12,644 bases of DNA from assembly GCA_013002645.1 (NCBI GenBank), contig JABDJF010000733.1, forward strand, positions 1 to 12,644, in the 5' to 3' direction. This DNA comes from Myxococcales bacterium. GTDB lineage: Bacteria > Myxococcota_A > Polyangia > Polyangiales > Houyiibacteriaceae. Positions within the stretch are counted from its first letter, which is position 1, and the number at the start of each line of letters is the position of its first letter. The notes below the pieces were generated by a model. The model saw only the letters and a program-made list of their open reading frames with translations, was not told the DNA's origin and did no database searches. The position numbers and the translations under genes were made by a program. This document shows, one piece after another, positions 7,130 through 12,644 of the stretch.

Positions 7130-8050
7130 GTGCAAGCCATGCTCTTAGCAGCCGGACTCGGGACGCGCCTCCGGCCGCTCACCGACCTTCGCCCCAAGCC
7201 GATCGTCCCTGTCGCCAATCGTCCGCTTGCTGCGTTTGCCATGGATTGCCTGGCCCGAAGCGGCGTGCGCAGCATCGTCGCGAACAGCCACCCCCAGCCC
7301 GACCTGGTTGAATCCACCCTGAGCGCCGCATGTCCAGAAGCCGTGGCGCTTCGGTTTTCGCGTGAAAAGAAGCTTCTCGGCACGGGTGGCGGCCTCCGAA
7401 AAGCACAGGTTTTGTTCGATGACCCACAAAGCGCGGTGATCGTCATGAACGGCGACACCCTCTTCGCCCCCGACCTCGTACGGGCGTATGCCGAGCACCT
7501 CAGCCGTGGCGCTGTTGCAACGATGATACTTCGCCGCAGCCCCGATACCGAACGCCTCGGGGCGATCGGAATCGACCAAAACGGCTGGGTGCGGAGCCTG
7601 CTTGGCGCGCCGCACGACGACCGGGTGCAGGAGTCGCTAATGTTCGCCGGGGTTCACATCCTCGCGCCCGAGGCCTTTTCGGCGCTCCCGGAGTCAGGCT
7701 GCGTGATCAGGAGCGCCTACCGGCACTGGGTGGACCGCGGAGCGCCGGTGCTCGGGCTGGTCGACGAGTCGCCCTGGGCGGACCTCGGAACCGTAGCGGA
7801 GTACCACCGGCTGAACCTCGCGCTCGCCGCAGGTTCGTTCTCTTGGCCTGGCGTCGAACCGCGCGACGGGTGCATCCTGGCTGACCGGCTCGAATACTCC
7901 CAAGACGTTCGCCGAAGCGTCATCGGGCCCGAGGTGGACATCGCACCGGGCGTCCACCTCGACCAATGCGTCGTGTGGCCAGGCACCCAGGTCACCGGCT
8001 CGGCAGCCAACGCAATCCTCACGCCGGATCACCGCATCGAGCTCGGCTGA
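7130..8050 (+). CDS. Sugar-1-phosphate nucleotidyltransferase (NTP_transferase family)
   Basis: A 306-residue enzyme joining a nucleotide to a sugar 1-phosphate, cytoplasmic. It has the LAAGLGTRLRPLT signature (6-18) and the RPKPIVPVANRPL sugar/phosphate site (21-33). LLGTGGGLRKA (82-92) and the metal/nucleotide Asp in VMNGDT (105-110) follow, then ESPWADLGTVAEYHRLN (213-229). A short tail (about 245-300) has hexapeptide-like turns (IGPEVDIAPGVHL). The GTGGG loop recalls MurU/heptose-type transferases, but sugar and nucleotide cannot be told by eye. The start is taken as GTG 7130, giving MQAMLLAAG; ATG 7139 is possible and the open frame reaches 7094. No Shine-Dalgarno precedes either. The gene is divergent from the sugar-nucleotide operon across an 82-base shared control region, so a role in the same polymer is likely but not shown. 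Confidence 0.87.
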   Translation: MQAMLLAAGLGTRLRPLTDLRPKPIVPVANRPLAAFAMDCLARSGVRSIVANSHPQPDLVESTLSAACPEAVALRFSREKKLLGTGGGLRKAQVLFDDPQSAVIVMNGDTLFAPDLVRAYAEHLSRGAVATMILRRSPDTERLGAIGIDQNGWVRSLLGAPHDDRVQESLMFAGVHILAPEAFSALPESGCVIRSAYRHWVDRGAPVLGLVDESPWADLGTVAEYHRLNLALAAGSFSWPGVEPRDGCILADRLEYSQDVRRSVIGPEVDIAPGVHLDQCVVWPGTQVTGSAANAILTPDHRIELG

Positions 8051-8137
8051 GACGGAACGAGCGACACTGCGCATCTGTTCCCATGGGAGCTCGGTTGGTG
8101 GCGGGCCCTTTGCGCCAGCTGTTAGGTTGATTGTGCG

Positions 8138-9058
8138 GTGCCGCGCTTTCGACTTCGATATCAGTCTACCCATCTCGAGCTGCCGCTCGGGGAGTTCTCC
8201 ATCGGCCGTAGCTCGAAGTGCAACCTGTCGATTTCGGACGAAGTGGCTTCCCGCAGACACGCCATGCTTCACGTCGGGCCTACGTCGGTCTTCCTCGAAG
8301 ACCTCAATAGCCGCAACGGCGTCGTGGTGAACGGCGCGGTCGTCCAGAATCGGTGTCGGCTGACACACATGGACCGCGTCTACGTTGGCTCGCAAGAGCT
8401 CGTGCTCATCGATGCAGCCAAGATGACGGATCAACAGGATACAGCGCCTCATGTGCTCTGCAACGCCTGTGGAGCTGTGAACGGAACGGCGAAACGTCAC
8501 TGCGGGGAGTGTGGCAAACGCTTGCTTTCTAGGGCAGGGGACACATACAAAGACCCGCGTCCACGCCGTTCAGATCCGCCAGCGCGCTGGGACGACCCCG
8601 AGGAGACGGGGACTGTCAAGACTCGCGACGTCATCGGAGGCATCGCGTCCAAAGCAATCATCATGGGCCGATACGACGAGGCCGAGCGCATGTTGCTTCC
8701 GCATCTGCATGACGTCCTCGAGCGTGCATTGCGGCAGCAGCCTCTGGACAACGGCAAAGACGACGACCCGGACACCGTATTCGCCGACGCGGTTCACCAC
8801 GGGCTCGAGTTGGCGAAGGGGCTCCACGATCCAAGGTGGATCGACTGGGTGTTTCAAATCCACATGGCCACAGGTCGCCTGATGTGCGCAGAAACCATCG
8901 AGATGCTCCACAGCCTCGTGCGCATGCAGGAGTACAAACAGCGAAAATACGCAGCCCCATACTTGCGGGCGATCAAGGACCAGGCGCACGCCTACGACCC
9001 GGCCGAGCGTTTTCTCGCTCGACGCCTCGAGGGTCTCTCTCAGATCATCTTGGCGTGA
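8138..9058 (+). CDS. FHA domain protein with a zinc-knuckle and helical C-terminal region
   Basis: A 306-residue soluble protein. Residues 1-91 are an FHA (forkhead-associated) phosphothreonine-binding domain with all key motifs: GR (23-24), SRRH (38-41), LNSRNG (56-61) and NG (65-66). A CNAC...CGEC cluster (Cys108, 111, 122, 125) follows and probably binds zinc. After a basic/acidic proline-rich linker (about 131-155), the remaining 150 residues look helical and charged. They contain ASKAIIMGRYDEAERML and a WIDWVFQIHMATGRL stretch; I do not recognise this part. The protein starts with GTG and has only AGGT 10 bases upstream as a possible ribosome site. It faces a PP2C phosphatase with 24 bases between the stops, suggesting a shared Ser/Thr phosphorylation pathway. 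No kinase gene is present. The FHA call is firm; the partner is unknown. Confidence 0.88.
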   Translation: MPRFRLRYQSTHLELPLGEFSIGRSSKCNLSISDEVASRRHAMLHVGPTSVFLEDLNSRNGVVVNGAVVQNRCRLTHMDRVYVGSQELVLIDAAKMTDQQDTAPHVLCNACGAVNGTAKRHCGECGKRLLSRAGDTYKDPRPRRSDPPARWDDPEETGTVKTRDVIGGIASKAIIMGRYDEAERMLLPHLHDVLERALRQQPLDNGKDDDPDTVFADAVHHGLELAKGLHDPRWIDWVFQIHMATGRLMCAETIEMLHSLVRMQEYKQRKYAAPYLRAIKDQAHAYDPAERFLARRLEGLSQIILA

Positions 9059-9082
9059 CGCTGAGAGCTCCGCGCACGCAAT

Positions 9083-9859
9083 TCAGCTGAGGCCCATCAC
9101 CTTGGCGAGCACCACCGTGATGTTGTCCGGACCGCCCGCCTCGTTGGCGCTCTCGATGAGCTTGTTGGCCGCGGTCTGTAGGTCTTGGTGGGACCCGACG
9201 ATGCGCTGGATCTCTGCGTCGGTGACGGGGCCGCACAATCCGTCACTGCACAGCACGTAGATGTCCCCGATTTCCGGACGGTCGAGCACGGTGTCGACCT
9301 TGACGGTGGACTTCATGCCGAGAGCCCGAACGATGACATTCTTCAGCGGAAAGTTTTCGATCTCCTCTTCGGAGAGCCGCTTCATCTTGATGTAGTCGTT
9401 GAGGAGCGAGTGGTCGCTGGTGAGCTGCTCCATCTTACCCTCGCGGATTCGGTAGACGCGGCTATCCCCGACATGCCCGATCAGCACCCCGTCCTCGACG
9501 ACCAGGATGCCGCACACGGTCGTTCCCATGCTGTGCATCCGCGGGTCTTTCTGCGCGGCTTCGTGGATGCGAAGGTTGGCGAGCTTGATGCCGGTGATGA
9601 GGCGGTTCTCTTCGTAGCCTCGCGCCTTGTCCATCTTGTACGGCCAGGTCGCCTCGGCGTCTGCGCTCGTGGCGCGAAAGAACTCGCGAAGGGTGTCGAT
9701 CGCCATGCCGCTCGCGACTTCGCCCGAAGAATGCCCACCCATGCCGTCGGCTACGACGTAAAGGTTATCCTCCTCGGCCAGCATGAAGCTGTCCTCGTTG
9801 TGGGTGCGTTTCATCCCCACATGGGTGTCCCCAATGGCCAAGACCCGAGCCCGTGACAT
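9083..9859 (-). CDS. PP2C-type Ser/Thr protein phosphatase (PrpC/Stp-like)
   Basis: A 258-residue metal-dependent phosphatase that removes phosphate from Ser/Thr residues, normally opposing Hanks-type kinases. All core motifs are present: HNEDSF (metal Asp23), VVADGMGGHSSGE (Asp38-Gly42 region), IGHVGDSRVYRI (Asp132), the SDHSLL stretch, VLCSDGLCGPVTD (Asp206) and GGPDNITVVL (Asp245, Asn246). There is no signal peptide or membrane segment, so it is cytosolic and catalytic-domain only. Two ATGs are possible. The ATG at 9886 lies under the -10 box of a TTGACT promoter and has no ribosome site. The ATG at 9859 (MSRARVLAIG) follows a purine-rich stretch (GAAGGGGAAG) and is preferred. The start choice is inferred; the family assignment is firm. 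It is convergent with the FHA gene, a plausible partner in the same signalling path. Confidence 0.93.
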   Translation of the reverse strand: MSRARVLAIGDTHVGMKRTHNEDSFMLAEEDNLYVVADGMGGHSSGEVASGMAIDTLREFFRATSADAEATWPYKMDKARGYEENRLITGIKLANLRIHEAAQKDPRMHSMGTTVCGILVVEDGVLIGHVGDSRVYRIREGKMEQLTSDHSLLNDYIKMKRLSEEEIENFPLKNVIVRALGMKSTVKVDTVLDRPEIGDIYVLCSDGLCGPVTDAEIQRIVGSHQDLQTAANKLIESANEAGGPDNITVVLAKVMGLS

Positions 9860-9887
9860 CTTCCCCTTCGAATCCCCCTGGATCATG

Positions 9888-9917
9888 AGATTAGCGACCC
9901 GGTGACGGCCAAGTCAA
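9888..9917 (-). promoter_or_regulatory. Promoter of the PP2C phosphatase gene
   Basis: On the minus strand TTGACT (9917-9912, five of six bases of the -35 consensus) is followed after 16 to 18 bases by GCTAAT/TAATCT (9895-9888). Transcription would begin near 9881-9883, at or after the ATG at 9886, leaving ATG 9859 with a leader of about 23 bases. Confidence 0.5.
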
Positions 9918-9928
9918 CGAATCCGGCC

Positions 9929-9934
9929 TAAACT
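9929..9934 (+). promoter_or_regulatory. Weak -10-like box before the uracil-DNA glycosylase gene
   Basis: TAAACT matches TATAAT at four of six bases and ends 9 bases before GTG 9944, with no ribosome site between. It would fit a leaderless transcript. No -35 is seen. Confidence 0.25.
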
Positions 9935-9943
9935 CGCCCAGCG

Positions 9944-10678
9944 GTGCCCAGCGAACCCGAAAACGAGCTTGCCTCGGTGATCGCCAGCGCACGCGAGCTT
10001 CTGCTCTGGGAAGAGGGCCTCGGCGCCCAGGGCTTTCCGGGTTCGGAGCCGGCCGCGCCGCTGCCGCGGTCGGCCGGTGTGTCCGCGCCTTCCGAGGCGG
10101 TCGAAGACTGTCGGGCACGCCTACTGGTGCTGGCCGAGGACGCCGCGGCCTGTACGCGCTGCGACCTCAGCAAGGGACGCACCACGAGCGTCTTCGCGCG
10201 CGGGACATCGGATACCGATCTGGTCTTCGTCGGTGAGGGCCCAGGCTACCACGAGGACCAGGAAGGCCTGCCGTTCGTCGGTCGAGCCGGGCAACTGCTC
10301 GACCGGATGATCGCTGCGATGGGCTACCCGCGCGACGGCGTCTACATCTGCAATGTCGTGAAGTGCCGACCCCCCGAAAACCGGACGCCCCTTCCGAGTG
10401 AAGCCGCTGCGTGCGCGCACTATCTGGTGCCGCAGCTCGAGCTCGTGCAGCCGAAAGTGATCGTCGCGCTCGGCCGCTGCGCAGCGGAGAACCTGCGGTG
10501 CGTGCCACCAGCGGGGCGCTGGCGTGGCGTTTGGGGAGAGTGGCGCGGCGTCCCCGTCATGCCCACGTATCATCCGGCGTTCTTGCTTCGTAGCCCAGAG
10601 TTCAAGAAGCCAGTCTGGGAAGACCTGCAAGCGGTGCTCGGCGTGCTGAACCGCGAAGTGCCGAAACGCGCCCGCTAA
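9944..10678 (+). CDS. Family 4 (Fe-S) uracil-DNA glycosylase
   Basis: A 244-residue base-excision repair enzyme that removes uracil from DNA. It carries the family 4 motif GEGPGYHEDQEGLPFVGRAGQLLDRM in pieces: GEGPG (98-101 region) and GLPFVGRAGQLLD (108-120). The four cysteines expected to hold a 4Fe-4S cluster are Cys70 and Cys73 (ACTRCDLS), Cys141 (NVVKCRPPENR) and Cys157 (EAAACAHYL). The active-site-side motif TYHPAFLLR (208-216) is also present. The first 50 residues are a variable Pro/Ala-rich extension of low complexity, common in bacterial members. The start is GTG 9944, with no clear Shine-Dalgarno. It is divergent from the phosphatase gene and ends 7 bases from the convergent small secreted-protein gene. 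The function is firm from motifs; no operon partner is seen. Confidence 0.94.
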   Translation: MPSEPENELASVIASARELLLWEEGLGAQGFPGSEPAAPLPRSAGVSAPSEAVEDCRARLLVLAEDAAACTRCDLSKGRTTSVFARGTSDTDLVFVGEGPGYHEDQEGLPFVGRAGQLLDRMIAAMGYPRDGVYICNVVKCRPPENRTPLPSEAAACAHYLVPQLELVQPKVIVALGRCAAENLRCVPPAGRWRGVWGEWRGVPVMPTYHPAFLLRSPEFKKPVWEDLQAVLGVLNREVPKRAR

Positions 10679-10685
10679 GTCGCGC

Positions 10686-11018
10686 CTATTTCCGATGACA
10701 GGCGCCGAAAGCCTTCGGATCACCGTACTGCGAGCTGCCGCTGGTCTCTCTGTTCTCGGTCGTTCCGGGCCCGACGCTCACCATGACGGGCGGCTGCGGA
10801 TCGACGTCGGTCCAGAGTGAACACTGCAGCCAGTACTCGCAGTCGTTCTCGACGTAGACGAGGTGCCTATAGTGCGAGCCCATCTTCTGGGCTTCAGCCC
10901 AAACGCTGTAGCAGCTGCGCGCGCTGGCATCGCTGTCGATGAGCCGCGGCGCGACGGACGAGAGAAGCGCGAGCACCAACGCCCCGCTCGAGAACGCGAC
11001 AACGACGCTTCTGATCAT
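10686..11018 (-). CDS. Small secreted four-cysteine protein of unknown function
   Basis: A 110-residue protein I do not recognise. Residues 4-24 are hydrophobic (VVVAFSSGALVLALL...), and DASA (about 30-33) before R34 could be a signal-peptidase site, so it is probably exported. The mature part (about 77 residues) has four cysteines (in RSCYSVW, ENDCEYW, LQCSLW and GACHRK), enough for two disulfides, and is rich in Trp/Tyr. A central HLVYVENDCEYWLQCSLWTD stretch followed by VDPQPPVMVSVGPG suggests a small all-beta fold. An uncleaved membrane anchor is the alternative. ATG 11018 is chosen for the signal sequence; its ribosome site is not obvious. It stands alone between a convergent glycosylase gene and the queC stop. 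That it is a real gene rests on the signal peptide, cysteine pattern and tight fit between neighbours. Confidence 0.65.
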   Translation of the reverse strand: MIRSVVVAFSSGALVLALLSSVAPRLIDSDASARSCYSVWAEAQKMGSHYRHLVYVENDCEYWLQCSLWTDVDPQPPVMVSVGPGTTENRETSGSSQYGDPKAFGACHRK

Positions 11019-11073
11019 GGGCCGGAGCCTACGCCACCGGCGAGGATCATACCAGGGTCAGCGAAGCCCCGTG

Positions 11074-11086
11074 GCGACGGAGTCGC
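11074..11086 (-). terminator. Small hairpin at the queC stop, weak terminator candidate
   Basis: GCGAC-TCC-GTCGC forms a 5-bp perfect stem with a 3-base loop, overlapping the queC TAG. No T-tract follows, so it is at best a weak or factor-dependent end. A chance hairpin is quite possible. Confidence 0.2.
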
Positions 11087-11826
11087 TATACGGGTCGCCT
11101 CCGGTAGGCGTCCCAGGCGCGGAGCAGCTCCCAGCCCCGCAGCGGAACGTAGACCAACTCACCCGGCCGCATTCGCGACGCTTCAGCGAGGCGCGAGCCG
11201 TTTGTGCGCCCACGTCGAAGGTCCATCAACTCGCCGAAGCTGAGCCCCGGGCGGAGCTCGGTCGGCGGCTCACGACCCGCGGCCAAATGAGCAATGATGG
11301 CACGACCGCAGGCTGCACATCGGCCGCACGGTGGCTCGGTCCCTTCGTAACAGGAGTACGCGTACTCCTCGAGGAGCTTCGGAGGCGTGGCCGCGATCAG
11401 CTTGGCCTTGGTCCAGTGGCTGAACGGTCGGCGAACGCGGTAGCCCACGCCAGGCTGCGCGATCCGCAGCGTCAAGCTGGTCGCGAACGTGAATGTGAGC
11501 CGCTTGTCGGGCGCCCAGTCTGAGGGTGCCGACATGACGATGTCGTCGTACCCAAGCGCCGCGGCCGCAACCGTCATGACGAGATTGCGGAGCGGCACCC
11601 AGCGATCGTGTCGTTCCTGCCGGCCGAGCCAACGCATGTCCTGCACCGGAAGCAGTTGGGGAAACGCGGTGCGCAGCCTGTGGTACCGGTCGACTTCAGG
11701 GTCGGTGTACTGCGAGCCGACGTCGAAATAGACCGCTGCCGGCCGTCCCAGCTGATGCCAGGTGCTCAAGCTGTCATAGCCCATGCTGAGCAGTACGATC
11801 GTGTTCGGCCGCGCCGTGCTCGGCAT
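11086..11826 (-). CDS. Divergent QueC-like 7-cyano-7-deazaguanine synthase
   Basis: A 246-residue adenine-alpha-hydrolase-fold protein of the QueC family. QueC turns 7-carboxy-7-deazaguanine into preQ0 with ATP and ammonia. Seen: an N-terminal IVLLSMGYDSLSTW PP-loop (10-23), FDVGSQYTDPEVDRYHRL (34-51), WVPLRNLVMTVAAAALG (76-92, with the Arg-Asn typical of QueC) and a zinc site of Cys159, Cys167, Cys170 and Cys173 (SCYEG, then CGRCAAC). Odd points: the PP-loop has SMGYDS where SGGxDS is usual, the part before the zinc site is shorter than in E. coli QueC, and about 70 residues follow the site instead of about 28. It follows queD by 3 bases, so the pair is likely translated together. preQ0 synthesis is the best guess; a changed substrate is possible. 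Confidence 0.75.
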   Translation of the reverse strand: MPSTARPNTIVLLSMGYDSLSTWHQLGRPAAVYFDVGSQYTDPEVDRYHRLRTAFPQLLPVQDMRWLGRQERHDRWVPLRNLVMTVAAAALGYDDIVMSAPSDWAPDKRLTFTFATSLTLRIAQPGVGYRVRRPFSHWTKAKLIAATPPKLLEEYAYSCYEGTEPPCGRCAACGRAIIAHLAAGREPPTELRPGLSFGELMDLRRGRTNGSRLAEASRMRPGELVYVPLRGWELLRAWDAYRRRPV

Positions 11827-11829
11827 CGG

Positions 11830-12186
11830 TCAGCCGCCCCGGTAAGAGCACCCGGAGGTGCAGGTCTCGCTCACCTCGATGCAGCTCAGGATAGGCAACA
11901 CCGGTTTCAAATGGCGCCAAATCCATTCAGCCAGAACTTCGCTAGCCGGATTCTCGAGGCCCTCGATCTCGTTGAGGTAGTAGTGGTCCAGCCGATGCCG
12001 AATCGGGTCACACGCCTCTTTGATCTCGGCAAAGTCGACGACCCAACCCAGGTCCGAGTCAGGCTCGCCCTCGACACAGACCCGAACCCGATACGAGTGG
12101 CCGTGGAGGCGCTTGCATTTGTGTCCGTCGGGCACGTTCGGAAGCAGATGCGCGGCTTCGAAGCTGAACTCTTTCCAGATCTCCAT
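11830..12186 (-). CDS. queD: 6-carboxy-5,6,7,8-tetrahydropterin synthase
   Basis: A 118-residue enzyme of the PTPS/QueD family, of normal length. It converts dihydroneopterin triphosphate to 6-carboxytetrahydropterin, the second step to preQ0 and queuosine. Zinc ligands are His13 (FEAAH), His28 and His30 (RLHGHSY). The catalytic residues are Cys24 (HKCKRLHGH), Asp67/His68 (HRLDHYYLN) and Glu107 (VSETCTSGC). GLENPASEVLAEWIW (76-90) is the usual NPT/S-E helix. The protein ends SGCSYRGG, typical of QueD. ATG 12186 places the first histidine where expected; the ribosome site is weak (GCTGG). The gene lies directly upstream of the QueC-like gene with a 3-base gap, supporting a 7-deazaguanine function. 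The other pathway genes (folE, queE) are not in the window. Confidence 0.93.
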   Translation of the reverse strand: MEIWKEFSFEAAHLLPNVPDGHKCKRLHGHSYRVRVCVEGEPDSDLGWVVDFAEIKEACDPIRHRLDHYYLNEIEGLENPASEVLAEWIWRHLKPVLPILSCIEVSETCTSGCSYRGG

Positions 12187-12255
12187 CGAACCAGCAGTCT
12201 GGGCAGTACGGCGAGCTCGCGCCAGCCAACGAGAGCATGGCTCGTCATGGGCCCG

Positions 12256-12644
12256 TCAGGGGCTCCAGCCCTCGGGCGCCAGCTCGAATCGGTTGAAGTC
12301 GAACGCAGGGGAGACGGTGCACCCGACGAGCGTCCAGTCGCCAAGCGAACGGGCCGCCTGCCACTCGTGCGCCGCGACGATGATCTGGGGACTCTGCGGC
12401 GCAACGAGATCGGAGCCAAGCACACGACGCTGCACGCCTTCGCCTTCTAGACAGGTCATCAGCTCGAGCGGCGCACCTGCGTAGAAGTGCCAGATCTCAG
12501 CGGCGTCGATCCGGTGCCAACGCGAGCGCTCACCGGCCTGGAGCAAATAGTAAATCGCAGTCCCCGCACCACGTGAGGCGCCGCCGTCATGACGCCAGGT
12601 TTCGGCATAGTGGCCACCCTCGGGGTGAGGGAGGAGGTGGAGGG
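12256..12644 (-). CDS. DUF985/cupin_5 family protein, N-terminus beyond the window
   Basis: A partial gene: 128 codons are visible and the frame is open to the window edge (first whole codon at 12642). The family pattern is clear, beginning LPHPEGGHYAETWRH, then GAGTAIYYLLQAGERSRWHRI, then AAEIWHFYAGAPLEL. VLGSDLVAPQSPQIIV, the WQAARSLGDWTLVGCTVSP core and DFNRFELAPEGW at the end complete it. This is a small single-domain cupin barrel whose members (about 140-170 residues) are of poorly known function; some are proposed to act on small molecules. His in RWHRI and the EIWHFY stretch would line the pocket. It lies 69 bases before queD on the same strand, so co-transcription is possible. The family call is confident; no function is assigned. 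Confidence 0.85.
   Translation of the reverse strand, partial: LHLLPHPEGGHYAETWRHDGGASRGAGTAIYYLLQAGERSRWHRIDAAEIWHFYAGAPLELMTCLEGEGVQRRVLGSDLVAPQSPQIIVAAHEWQAARSLGDWTLVGCTVSPAFDFNRFELAPEGWSP

Noticed and set aside
7048..7458. Open extension of the UDP-glucuronate epimerase frame upstream of ATG 7047
   Set aside because: It lies inside the divergent nucleotidyltransferase gene, lacks sense as protein, and the Rossmann motif begins right after 7047, where a purine-rich ribosome site sits.
8079..8117. Palindrome TCCCATGGGA and a TGGCG/CGCCA hairpin after the nucleotidyltransferase gene
   Set aside because: The 10-base palindrome is expected by chance, and the hairpin has a 9-base loop and no T-tract, so it is not a convincing terminator.
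11019..11085. Gap between queC and the small secreted-protein gene
   Set aside because: Apart from the small hairpin at the queC stop and a GCCGG/CCGGC pair with an 11-base loop, nothing supportable is present: no RNA gene and no clear promoter boxes.
12211..12220. Perfect 10-base palindrome GCGAGCTCGC between the cupin and queD genes
   Set aside because: It is short, GC-rich, without promoter boxes nearby, and likely by chance. No preQ1-type riboswitch structure was seen in the 69-base gap.

Overview
The window is GC-rich (by eye a little over 60 % G+C) and densely coding on both strands. It uses GTG and TTG starts freely and carries an FHA protein, a PP2C phosphatase, a barrel-plus-short-OPX exporter pair and a secreted four-cysteine protein. 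Together these suggest a Gram-negative, myxobacterium-like (Myxococcota/deltaproteobacterial) chromosome. That placement is an inference from gene content and style; there is no rRNA or tRNA gene in the window to confirm it. No mobile element, CRISPR array or tRNA was seen, and no gene-free stretch exceeds about 90 bases.

Positions 1-8050 form the edge of a surface-polysaccharide locus. On the + strand, an outer-membrane beta-barrel gene (4-1335) overlaps a short lipoprotein-like polysaccharide export (OPX) gene (1308-1916). Running towards them on the - strand is a tightly coupled four-gene operon: UDP-glucuronate 4-epimerase-like (7047 to 6067), membrane CapD/WbpM-like 4,6-dehydratase (6073 to 4136), GalE-like epimerase (4139 to 3195) and TviB/WbpO-like UDP-HexNAc 6-dehydrogenase (3198 to 1921). 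Each junction is an overlap of 4 to 7 bases with its own Shine-Dalgarno. A divergent sugar-1-phosphate nucleotidyltransferase (7130-8050) shares an 82-base control region with the operon. That region holds a 23-base inverted repeat lying over both expected -35 sites. Together these genes would make and export a polymer containing uronic and/or amino-uronic and deoxy-amino sugars. Glycosyltransferases, flippase, polymerase and co-polymerase are not in view.

Positions 8138-9859 hold a signalling pair: an FHA protein with a CxxC...CxxC knuckle (+) and a complete PP2C-type Ser/Thr phosphatase (-), facing each other tail to tail. A TTGACT promoter overlaps the phosphatase's upstream ATG and points to the internal ATG at 9859. 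Next is a family 4 (Fe-S) uracil-DNA glycosylase (9944-10678, +), convergent with a small secreted four-cysteine protein of unknown function (11018 to 10686, -).

Positions 11086-12644 (-) hold a 7-deazaguanine pair, queD (12186 to 11830) then queC (11826 to 11086), three bases apart. The QueC protein is divergent: its PP-loop reads SMGYDS instead of SGGxDS, its N-terminal part is short and it has a long C-terminal tail, while the four-Cys zinc site is intact. Upstream, a DUF985/cupin_5 protein runs off the window end. The items most worth following up are the two-part exporter, the 23-base operator-like repeat, the divergent QueC and a possible set of leaderless GTG-start genes.
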